Assembly: GCA_024811115.1 (NCBI GenBank)
Contig: JAKOGH010000270.1
Coordinates: 1-17,540, forward strand
Length of the DNA: 17,540 bases
Source of the DNA: Terana coerulea
Taxonomy: Eukaryota > Basidiomycota > Agaricomycetes > Polyporales > Phanerochaetaceae
Direction of reading: 5' to 3'
Part shown: positions 1-8,049 of the stretch, piece after piece
How the letters are laid out: every line of letters begins with the position of its first letter
How positions within the stretch are numbered: the stretch's first letter is position 1
Made by a program: the position numbers and the translations under genes
Notes under the pieces: generated by a model
What the model was told of the DNA's origin: nothing
Database searches by the model: none
Seen by the model: only the letters and a program-made list of their open reading frames with translations

Positions 1-612
1 CGATGTGTCTACCATCTTTTGGTTTAGCGTGGTGACGGTGGCGATGTGCTTACCCTGCAGTGTCTTTGGAAATGAGGAGCATCGGGTGTATGTCGTCCTA
101 GGCCACGCTGCGTACGGTCGACATGTGCCTGGATCTTGGCGATCGCAGGTGCTGGAGACTGATCCTTGGGAGGCGAGTTTCAGGAGGCCCCTGAAGTCAG
201 CGTAGGCCGTACCCAGAGTATTCTGGGTGTAGGTGGCCTCCAAAGACTCATACAGGGCCTTGGCAGTCGTCTCCGTTCTTTACCTGACTGTCCAATCTGG
301 TATGTCAGCGAAGGCGGATGAAGCCCATGGCCCGGAGGTCGTCGTTGATCCAGTCGTCGAGCTTGTCGACGGCCCTAGAGTGCTCATGCTCGTTGCCGAA
401 CCTCGCCGCTGGCAGAAGCTCAGCGGTGGTTGGAGTGGTGAGGCGAAGCGGGAGCGGCCGGGACAGTGCGGAATAAGGTCGGCACCGTCGGCTGGGTCGT
501 CAAGAGCTGACGAGAGATGCCCTGAGTGCCCAGGAACGACTTCAGTGTCGTTCCAGTGCTCCCAGTTGGTTCCGTCGAGGACGGGGACAAGCTTCTCGAG
601 TGAGGAAGACAT
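1..612 (-). pseudogene. Copia-type gag, N-terminal part, frameshifted
   Basis: The frame starts at the ATG at 612 with MSSSLEKLVPVLDGTNW, the usual opening of fungal copia Gag polyproteins (the UBN2-like region that begins with a conserved L-x-G-x-N-W/Y motif). After about 24 residues the similarity moves to another frame (SFLGTQGISRQLL), which meets a stop near 420. Later segments such as NEHEHSRAVDKLDDWINDDL and LEATYTQNTLGTAYADF lie in shifted frames down to the left edge. At least two frame changes are therefore needed. Gag would normally form the virus-like particle that packages element RNA. Some small indels may be sequence errors, given the pattern seen elsewhere in this window. Confidence 0.7.
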
Positions 613-621
613 TGTGGAGTT

Positions 622-909
622 CTGTAGGGACAGAACAGTCAGACGATGCGACATGGCTTTAGCCAAGGAGGGGCTCAAAGGGCACTGCCGTGCCTGCTCA
701 GCTTGCCGGCGCAGACGGTGCACTAGTAGCAACCGTCGCGCACGATGGCAGCGAGTAGTGCAGGCGAAGTTTACCAATGAGCTGGTTGTTGCTGCCAGTG
801 ACGGCGCTAATCAACCGCCGTCATCGGGGCTCATAACCTGTAGAAGTGCAGCGCATACAGCGGCGTACACTCCTACCGAGGCCTAGAGGAAGCTAGGATG
901 GTTACTCAC
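622..909 (-). other. Probable leader intron of the retrotransposon
   Basis: On the minus strand a consensus donor (CAG/GTGAGT) lies in the LTR with the intron starting at 909. A consensus acceptor (TGACTGTTCTGTCCCTACAG) ends at 622, ten bases upstream of the gag ATG at 612, and a CTGAC branch-point-like motif sits just before it. Splicing would remove 288 nt, including the LTR end and the whole primer-binding site, leaving a short leader joined to gag. Genomic RNA for reverse transcription would then have to stay unspliced. This is read from consensus sites only. Confidence 0.5.
821..838 (-). promoter_or_regulatory. Primer-binding site for an initiator tRNA-Met half molecule
   Basis: Immediately inside the LTR the minus strand reads GGTTATGAGCCCCGATGA. 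Its complement on the plus strand, GGGCTCATAACC (827-838), is the anticodon arm of eukaryotic initiator tRNA-Met (CAU anticodon), not the CCA-bearing 3' end. Drosophila copia and yeast Ty5 are known to prime reverse transcription with a tRNA-iMet fragment cut in the anticodon loop. The same priming mode is inferred here. Confidence 0.75.
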
Positions 910-1129
910 CTGTAGGCTGGTTGGTTAACACGTAAGTGGGTTGAGAGTTCTAAGAGTCTTATTAGAGTATGGCGCAGAGGCTGCCTTATATACAATCTGG
1001 GTGGCATGCTACAAACAGCACAAAGCAAGTCTCAGGACAATAGACAATAGGCATCGTCATGGTGGAACCCGGTAGAACAATAGAGAAGATGAGAGCAGAG
1101 CGCTTGACACGTCTATCTGACTTCAAACA
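839..1129 (-). repeat. LTR (family 1) of the copia-type element
   Basis: The 291-bp LTR runs on the minus strand from TGTTTGAAG (1129) to CTTCTACA (839), giving TG...CA ends. It matches the solo LTR at 7759-8049 over its whole length. By eye the last ~78 bp (downstream of CCTACAG) look identical between copies, while the 5' two thirds differ at many positions. A TATA box (TATATAA on the minus strand) lies at 986-992 and a strong 5' splice-site sequence, CAG/GTGAGT, at 904-912. The U3/R/U5 boundaries cannot be placed exactly from sequence alone. Confidence 0.9.
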
Positions 1130-3085
1130 AGGCCCTCGACCCTGCCGGCCGCTCATCCAGATCGTTGCAAAAATGTCACAGTCAGAACCGGCCCCTGTTA
1201 GGTCATTAATGTACAGTACTTGGCGTGGTTTTGATGATGGGACGGTGGTTATTCTCATGCTGGATGGCAATGCCAAATGGCTGTGCTTCAGGCGCTTCGC
1301 GGTAATCAGTATGTGATCAACATCCATAGTGTCAGGGACTGCCGAACTGCCGGCACCCAGCATCTAGCGAGCGGCTAAGCAGAGCGACGGTGAAATTTTC
1401 CTTCTTACCGCCACATCACCATCACTCATCGGTACTTCTCTCGTCCTCAGCTCGCTTGCTACTTCTTTCCTTTCCTCTACCACCTGCTCTCCGATATTTG
1501 AAAATGACTGTATACATCAGGAAGGGGTTTTAATTATGTAGTTCATGTTGGCTATGGTACGCACTCAGGGTTATTCATTGAAAGCGAAGGGTATAATAGG
1601 CTGGTATAGCCTATGATACTCTAGATGCATGGTTCGCTCTATCGTCTCTGAGAGCTGTGGATAGATGCTTTCTTCTCGAGTAGCTTCCAGTCGGCTGACT
1701 TAATTTTATCAGAGTTTACCTGAGCCTATGCGAGAAACTATTTTCTATGGTGTTCTATCTCCGAGCACGTGTGAAGCTGAGGCTCAGCGCTTGCATCTAA
1801 AATTGTATGTACCTTGGTTTTTATTGCCCCTTCATTAACAACGCGACCCGAATGCTCAAGAGACCAATTCCGGGTCTTCAGGCATACATAAAGCGTGTTG
1901 CCTGTCGCCTCTGAAGTTTGCATCTCACTTGCATACACTATGGCCGGTAAGTCCCAGATTTCACATATATGGCTACACTCACTGACCACAATGGGGCAGC
2001 TTTTCACTGTAGATGGCATTTTCCAGTGGCTCACAATGCTGCCATTACCACAGTAATGGTGGCTTTCTGGACTGCTGGTGAGCCTGTGGGTTACTGCAAA
2101 CAAAAACCACCCCCAGCACTCACCTTTCTCTACAGGCTCGGGATTTCAGAGTTCCACATGGGCAGCTGTGTGTATATGTAAAAATTGTCTTCTTCACCAG
2201 GATTTGTAACTGACTATTAATTTCCGAAGCTTGAGACCTTGGCCTCGAGTACTGGTAGCATAACAGATCGTAGTAGATACTTGTCTCTGTCTGCACTCTG
2301 CAGGTCACCATGCAATATAATTTACGTGTAAATACATATCCTATAATTATGTAATCAATAAGATATCTCCCCCAGTCCGGCATTTTGATCTACGCGTCAT
2401 GTAGCTGTTTATAGCGAGTCATAGCAAAAGCACGATAGCCCTCTGTTACAGCCCCGTAGCCAAACCCCAGGTATGTAATATAATATATGTTGAGGAAGTC
2501 AATAGTGCTATTGTTGCTATACGCCCTATCTAACACAACATAGACTAGAACCACTTTGTAATGTATCGCACACAGTAATAATATAATGCATCAGGCTAGG
2601 TCACATGAGAACTGTGTGCATAAGCAACAGACCTCTGATGTGTAGGCTGTGGCATTACGAGGCCTCACAGCTGCTCTAGCTAGCAAGACAAACCACTTAA
2701 GTGCTCCCGACTACCCAGGCGGCTCACTTACAGCGTCTGATCTCGCTACGCGGGCTTCCTTCTCAACCTCTCCGCTAGCTAGTCGTAACTGCCACTCTCT
2801 TGCACTCGGCCGTGCCGTCGGAAGCTGGAATGCTCAAATGGGAAGGACACCCATGGACAGCTTCTGATTGGTTGAGCATTGGCCAGCCAGGCGTGGGAAT
2901 AACCACCATGGTTTTATGGCCAATAGATATCTACCGGATTCCCACAAATCCACTGGCTCGGTGAAACAGTCAACCAGCTGGTTGCACATCACTGCCGACA
3001 GCCTTCATTTGTGCTGCACTGCCTTCGTTGGTTTAGGGTTTGACTTGGAGTTGGTTATTTGATAATGCTTTCATTGACATCGCGA
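1130..3085. other. Unassigned interval without a convincing gene
   Basis: Open frames here are short (under about 125 codons), overlap on opposite strands and match nothing I recognise. The minus-strand frame 1131-1363, which abuts the LTR, has ordinary fungal codons (for example VLYINDLTGAGSDCDIF) and could be the tail of a host gene cut by the retrotransposon, but the plus strand is also open there. 1380-1500 is pyrimidine-rich, like a fungal promoter. 2180-2640 is AT-rich with TATA-like runs. 2865-2935 holds several CCAAT/ATTGG pentamers. No RNA gene or clear repeat was found. Confidence 0.4.
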
Positions 3086-4202
3086 TATCACAAAACTATA
3101 ATACTCACCTGCTGGGATGACTTGAAGGAAGTGAGGAAAGCAGAGAGACTTGAGTAGAACTAGTAGAGTGGATATGAATCAACGATGTTATTGAGTCTGA
3201 GGTGTTAGCCCTCAGACCAGCCTCTTTATATACATGTGTAGAGGACCCCAGACACTATTTAAAACCTCCAATACCATATGCTGACTGATACAGTCAGGTG
3301 ACGTCTGACTAAGGCTCCAAAGCATACCACCACTCTAACTTCCTTATCAGATCTGACCTAGCTATCATGCTAACATCAACACTATCTAGATGTCCTAATC
3401 GAGCTACTATACACTACCAGTCCATAATGTCATACTGACATCATACTGAGGTCATAGTTGTCACAAATTTCCCTCAGCGCTAGTCTACAGTGCTTAGAGT
3501 GTAACATCAAGTCACGGAACATGTCACCAAGTTGTCACATAGCGTTACAAGACACTAGATCAGTTTGCCATGTGCTTATCACATGGACATCAGGGATATG
3601 CCTTATACGGACGTGAGGATCCAGGACTCTGGTCTGGAACTGTTCTGGACTATGACCTCAGTATGATGTCAGTATAATATCATGGACTAGTAGTGTACAG
3701 TAGCTCGGTTAGGACATCTAGATAGTGTTGATGTTAGCATGATAGCTAGGTCAGGATCTGATAAGGGAGTTAGAGCAGTGGTATGCTCTGGAGCCTTAGT
3801 CAGACATCATCTGACTGTATCAGTCAGCATATGGTATTGGAGTGTGTCTGGGGTCCCTCTGTATGTAGGAGGCTGGTCTGTGGGCTAAACCCCGCAGACT
3901 CAACAACATCGTTGATTCATATCCACTCTACTAGCTCTACTCAAGTCCCTCTGCTTTCCCCACCTCTTTCAAGTCATCCCAGCAGGTGAGTATTGTAGTT
4001 TTGTGATAATAGTCCAGAACAGTTCCAGACCTGAGTCCTGGATCCTACGTCCATATAATGCATATCCCTGATGTCCATGCGACAAGCACATGGCAAACTG
4101 ATCTAGCATCTTGTAATGCTGTGTGACAACTTGGTGACATGTCCCGTGACTTGATGTTACACTTTAAGCGCTGTAAACTAGTGCTGAGGGAAATTTGTGA
4201 CA
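3086..4202 (-). repeat. Solo LTR (family 2), outer copy, split by a nested LTR
   Basis: The two pieces 3086-3458 and 4014-4202 are together the reverse complement of the LTR at 3459-4008. The outer copy begins TATCACAAAAC on the plus strand and ends TTTGTGACA. In LTR orientation (minus strand) it has a TATA box (TATATAA, within 3225-3232) followed about 110 nt later by CAGGTGAGTA, the same layout as family 1. No internal retrotransposon sequence lies beside it. The 5-bp flanks (CGCGA and CATGG) do not match, so its own target duplication has been lost or was never present. Confidence 0.75.
3459..4008 (+). repeat. Solo LTR (family 2), inner copy inserted in inverse orientation
   Basis: This 550-bp element begins TGTCACAAATTT and ends TTTTGTGATA; the last bases were probably ACA originally, restoring TG...CA. 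It is flanked by a perfect 5-bp duplication ATAGT at 3454-3458 and 4009-4013, typical of LTR retrotransposon integration. It lies inside another copy of its own family in the opposite orientation, so 3086-4202 can fold into long hairpins. Its TATA position has decayed to TATGTA. The CAGGTGAGTA motif is kept near the 3' end (3983-3992). No coding sequence is present. Confidence 0.8.
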
Positions 4203-4337
4203 CATGGCTGATGTACTTGTTGTAGTTCAAGCTAAAAGAGAGCAGGAAATCTTACAAGGTGAAGTGTCATGGGTCGTACTCAACATCCTGAAGGCTTGAG
4301 CTTAAGCTTAAGGCCTGAGGTTGAAGCCCAGGACATA

Positions 4338-4983
4338 AGACTTTTTCTAACATTTTTGACACGAAATGAGAATAATAAAGATGCCTATGATAACGCAAAT
4401 AAATATTTGATGTATTACCTCGTTTAGTACTTAAAGAATAAACATGCGGACTTGCGGGCGTAAAAACAGCATCAATATTCTTTATAACCTTATTTGTATA
4501 CTGCTTCAAAGACAATTAGACATGAGGACACTGTGAGAGTTCTTCAAGCAATTTAGGACTAAATGCTTGAAGAACAATTAGCACATGTCTCTCAAATAGA
4601 ATCTTGATCAATGTTTGGCAGGAAATCTTAAAGGACTTTCGACATAACCTTCCATATATGGTAATCCCGAGACTCCACGCTTCAAACTCTTTAAGATTTG
4701 GTACAGAAAGTCATTTAAGAAACCATCTGAGGTACTTGCAGCTAATTGTTCTTCAAGTATTTCGCCTAAAACTGCTTTAAAAACTCCTATGATGCGCTTA
4801 TGTTCAATTATACTTGAAATAGCACACCAATAAGGTGATAAAGAACGTTGATGCTGTTTTTATGCCACAAGTCCGCATGTTTATTCTTTAAGTACTAAAC
4901 GAGGTAATACATCAAATATTTATTCGCGTTATCGTGGGTGTCTTTACCATTCTCATTTTGCGTCAAAAACATTGGAAAAGTCT
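4338..4983. repeat. AT-rich foldback element with degenerate coding arms
   Basis: Arms 4338-4582 and 4741-4983 are inverted copies of each other around a 158-bp loop. The most alike stretch is the segment around AAATATTTGATGTATTACC. The region is much richer in A+T than its neighbours. On the minus strand, 4608-4859 is open for 84 codons and reads like protein (for example LGEILEEQLAASTSDGF and GVSGLPYMEGYVESPLRF). The left arm, translated on the plus strand in the matching frame, aligns without gaps over 40 codons but has three stops. I do not recognise the protein. Outer ends and target duplication are not clear, so the element class is unknown. Confidence 0.6.
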
Positions 4984-5058
4984 CATGGGAGTCAAAGCTG
5001 CGTGCAAGCCAGCATATACTGACTGTTTGTTTGTTTATGTTTGAAACGAAAGATGATA

Positions 5059-5204
5059 CAGGGATAAACCGCTTTACACACATTCCCGCTTTACGCACAT
5101 TCTCGCCAAAATATTGGCGCTTCACGGCGCTTGGTGGTGTGCACCACCATAAAATAGATGCCATGTGCGTAGAGCGGGAATGTGCGTAGAGCAGGTCATC
5201 CCTG
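5059..5204. mobile_element. Small TA-flanked inverted-repeat element (MITE)
   Basis: This 146-bp element has terminal inverted repeats of about 44 bp, with outer ends CAGGGAT and ATCCCTG, flanked by TA at 5057-5058 and 5205-5206. That fits a Tc1/mariner/pogo-type TA duplication. Each arm holds two tandem copies of a motif of about 17 bp (CGCTTTACGCACATT-like). The centre carries a short palindrome (GGTGGTGTGCACCACC). It has no coding capacity and would need a transposase in trans. The CAGGG end also resembles hAT elements, but the 8-bp flanks (AGATGATA and TATATGCC) do not match. Confidence 0.7.
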
Positions 5205-5251
5205 TATATGCCTAATTTGGAAGTCTGCCGTTTTTACCACCGACTTCCATC

Positions 5252-5920
5252 TAGTGTTGCTGTGACTTGAATTGAATTGACTGTGACTTGACTTTTGATG
5301 ACTGATCCTTTTTGGAACAGTCAAGTCAAGTCAAGTCGTTCCCGATCAACTTGACTGCAACTTCAGTCAACTTCAGTCAGTCCCTGACAGACTTCAGAGT
5401 GAGTTCCGCAGCCTCTGAGCCACATACCTATATTTTCGGGGTGGGTGCATGCTCTATGGATTATTCATGGCGTATCCTAGTATCTCTACCTACATAGTAT
5501 GGCTGCAGGGACGTGAAATTCGACTGCAAACGTTGGAGATGGCACCGGCTTCTCCATCAACGTGCGGCGCTAATACTGCTGATCCGCGCACCAGCTCCCG
5601 TGGGCGCCTAAAGCTGACGTTCGCAGTCTCACTTGTTGCACGCTCTCGCGGCGGCAAAGGGTATATAATAAATGACAGATGCATGAAAATGATGTCAAAT
5701 AGGCCCAGTGAGTATTTTATCTCGTTTGAGGGCCGTAAAGCACGATTTGCGCCAAGGGTGACCAGTACCTTCCAATTCGGGATGCAGTCGTGACTGCAGT
5801 CACAAGTCAAGTCGAAGCCGAGTCAAGCCGACGCATCAGCCAATGAATTGACGTGACTTGACTGCGGTGTGACTTGACTTTGATGACTTGCGACTTTCCA
5901 GTCAGGTCACGGCAACACTA
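5252..5920. mobile_element. Non-autonomous hAT-like element
   Basis: The 669-bp element has inverted ends TAGTGTTGCTGTGACTTGA on the left and, read inward from the right, TAGTGTTGCCGTGACCTGA. It is flanked by a perfect 8-bp duplication CTTCCATC at 5244-5251 and 5921-5928. Eight-base duplications and TA/CA-G-G type ends are hAT hallmarks. Both subterminal regions are packed with AAGTC/GACTT motifs (5268-5338 and 5790-5905), as expected of transposase binding sites. The centre (about 5400-5790) contains only short overlapping open frames, so no transposase is encoded. Confidence 0.85.
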
Positions 5921-5928
5921 CTTCCATC

Positions 5929-6525
5929 ACTGCGAAGCTTAGAAAATCAAAGCCCCCAATACACACAACTGCAGGACAGGGGGATGAATAAGCGATCAAG
6001 TAACTCGGCTGCACAGCCGTAAGTACTCGTTTGCGGAGGGTCCAATTAATATAACTTCAGGCACAGGTTAGCAAATAAGACAGGGAGCGCTCGCGCCAGC
6101 TGTACCAAGCAGTCTGTCAAGGGAAGCCTCATGGAAAGCGCATGCATTGAGCGTTGGAAAGCGTATCGCTCCGTGGATTGTTGGCTCTTATCCCACCACT
6201 TCTCACCTACGCCCCGAGTAAGTAGGATTCCGTACTGCACTGCAGCAAGAAATTTGTTGACTTCCGGAAACGACTAGTCTATCGTCCAAGTGCGACCACG
6301 GTGCTATCGTCTTTTATTGCTGCCACATCTGTTACCAGTCTCTGCAAAATATTTCAACGTAGGTTTTATGATTTAACGTTGCTCGTACATACTGATATTC
6401 TTCCACAGTGACGAGTCAGTCGCCACAAATACAGCATCTGGTGCCTTCACGTTGGGATTGGCCACTGTGAGTTGCATTGTTTGAGGATTATATACCCGTT
6501 GACACGTAGATGCCAGATTGCCTCC
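5929..6525 (+). promoter_or_regulatory. Upstream region of the TPR-CHAT gene
   Basis: No gene is recognised here. Two intron-like segments with consensus ends could belong to a spliced 5' leader: 6359-6408 (GTAGGT...CCACAG) and 6467-6509 (GTGAGT...CGTAG). A TATATA sequence at 6489-6494 lies only 32 bp before the ATG and inside the second candidate intron, so it may not be a promoter element. The ATG at 6526 is the first Met codon after an in-frame stop at 6409, unless the leader is spliced. Confidence 0.35.
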
Positions 6526-6632
6526 ATGGACCTACTCTCGGGCGCCAAAGCGTTTTTACGCTGGACTCGTGGAGCTGTTGTTGCTGGATGTAACAAGAGA
6601 GGAGCTCTTGATGAAGAGGAGAGGCCATTACT

Positions 6633-6686
6633 GTGAGTTTCTCAGATCCACTCGGTTTACGCTCTGTAGTAACACGTATCTTACAG
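6633..6686 (+). other. Intron 1 of the TPR-CHAT gene
   Basis: Donor GTGAGT and acceptor ATCTTACAG enclose 54 nt with a TAGTAACA branch-point-like motif. Splicing joins GALDEEERPLL to AETDDALSPCEDTE in one frame; unspliced, the frame does not continue sensibly. Size and sites are typical of basidiomycete introns. Confidence 0.75.
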
Positions 6687-6738
6687 CGCCGAGACGGACG
6701 ACGCTTTGTCCCCTTGCGAGGATACCGAGGATTACTCA

Positions 6739-6879
6739 GAGCCGAGAGAGGAGATTCCGGAGCCGAGCCGAGGAGTCTTAGAGCCGAAAGGAGAAACCCT
6801 AGAGCTGAGAGGAGAAGCCCCAGAGCCGAGAGGAGGAACCCAAGAGCCGAGAGGAGGAACCCAAGAGCCGAGAGGAAAG
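6739..6879 (+). repeat. 21-bp in-frame minisatellite coding EPRGGTQ-type heptapeptides
   Basis: Units start at 6739, 6760, 6781, 6802, 6823 and 6844, with a partial unit at 6865. Each begins GAG-CCG (CTG once) and encodes seven residues: EPREEIP, EPSRGVL, EPKGETL, ELRGEAP, EPRGGTQ, EPRGGTQ, EPRGK. The fifth and sixth units are identical, so expansion there is recent. The segment would be a disordered, charged linker before the TPR array. The reverse strand is also open across it, producing a spurious leucine-rich frame. Confidence 0.85.
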
Positions 6880-7758
6880 TCCATTGCGCACGAGAAGGAT
6901 ACGCTTGGTCGCGAGCACGGAGAGGATGTCGAAGGGGTCGGCGGGATGGAGACTCAGTCCTCGGCGTTGCTAGACGTCGTACCCGACACCGCGCTTGACG
7001 TATTCCCCCACGCGCTCGTTCCCCCAAATGCCAGGCTTCACCAACAACAGAGGAGGACGATGTCAGCATGATCAGGCGACAGATTGATGAATGCCTCCCG
7101 GACGATCCGACGCGGAGGCGGCGCTCGCTCCTTTGTCCCTTGCTCGTGCTCTCCGAGAGCGCTTCACCATCCATCACGACATCGGTGCCCTCCAGGAGTG
7201 CATAGATCTCTACCACGATCTGATGTATGCCAGTGCGATGCCAGAGCCTGGAAGCGAACCTGAAGTCATCTCTGAACTCGCTGCCGCTCTCCTTTTGCGG
7301 TTCGCTGAGACAAATCTGCCCGAAGACCTAGACTTGTGCATCATTTACTGCCAAGATATGTTGTCCTCGAACCTCGACGAGGCACCGGACGACAGGCGAC
7401 GTTGGGAAGTGGTCGACGCATTTGTGTCCGACCCAGAGCTGTGGTCCGTCCTTCAGTCCCTTGCCCGTGCTCGGCATGAGCGCTTCAAGCACAGTGGCGA
7501 CGTCAGCGATCTGCAGGAGTGTATCGAGCAGTACCACGAGCTGATCTACGCCGACAAAGAACTCGACCCTGAAATGAAGGTGGAAATATATTCACATCTG
7601 GCCAAAGCTCTGCGTTCACGCTTTTCCCTCACGGCTCAGGTAGAAGACATGGAGCTATACAAGCTACACGTCGCTAAGGCCTATCGCCTATCTCTCGCTG
7701 TCGATCACCAACGTTCCACCACTACCTGCACTACTTCTCTGCTCTTCCAATTTACAGG

Positions 7759-8049
7759 TGTTGAGTCAGATAGACACCGTAAGCGCTCTGCTCACATCTT
7801 CTCTATTGTTCTACCAGGTTCCACCATGACGATGCCTATTGTCTATTGTCCTGGTACCTATTTGTGTCTGTTTGTAGTACAGCCACCCAGTATTGTATAT
7901 AAGGCAGCTCTCTGCGCCATACATAATAAGTCTCTTACAACTCTCAACCCACTAACGTGTGTATCAACCAACCTACAGGTGAGTAACCATCCTAGCTTCC
8001 TCTAGGCCTCGGTAGGAGTGTACGCCGCTGTATGCGCTGCACTTCTACA
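7759..8049 (+). mobile_element. Solo LTR (family 1) inserted in the TPR-CHAT gene
   Basis: The 291-bp LTR begins TGTTGAGTCAGATAG and ends CACTTCTACA, flanked by a perfect 5-bp target duplication ACAGG (7754-7758 and 8050-8054). It is the same family as the LTR at 839-1129. No internal retrotransposon sequence remains, so the element probably recombined between its LTRs. It lies in the sense direction of the gene and carries TATATAA (7896-7902), a CAG/GTGAGT donor (7976-7984) and an ATG (8032) in frame with the downstream coding sequence. LTR plus one duplicate is 296 bp; removing it puts the upstream and downstream frames back in register. Confidence 0.93.

Larger units (their letters stand above)
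1..1129 (-). mobile_element. Ty1/copia-type LTR retrotransposon, 5' end (LTR, leader, gag), cut by window edge
   Basis: Read on the minus strand, this is the 5' end of a copia-like element: LTR (1129 to 839), a primer-binding site touching the LTR end, a leader of about 220 nt, then a gag-like reading frame from 612 towards the left edge. Pol (protease, integrase, RT, RNase H) and the other LTR would lie outside the window, so target duplication and completeness cannot be judged. The LTR family is confirmed by a second copy, a solo LTR at 7759-8049 with the same ends. Gag is frameshifted, so this copy is probably not autonomous. Assignment to copia rather than gypsy rests on the initiator-Met half-tRNA primer site, the short LTR with 5-bp duplications, and the gag type. 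Confidence 0.85.

Noticed and set aside
233..886. Plus-strand frame of 217 codons at the left edge
   Set aside because: It lies antisense to the LTR, primer-binding site and gag; only the minus strand shows gag similarity.
1131..1363. Minus-strand frame next to the LTR as a truncated host gene
   Set aside because: Plausible codon use, but no recognised domain, the opposite strand is also open, and there is no splice or promoter support.
5057..5206. Assigning the 146-bp element to hAT because of its CAGGG ends
   Set aside because: The 8-bp flanks differ and only TA is duplicated.
6488..7216. Minus-strand frame of 242 codons with repeated LSALGFL units
   Set aside because: It is the reverse of the plus-strand 21-bp minisatellite; the plus strand gives a proper start, intron and continuation into the TPR array.
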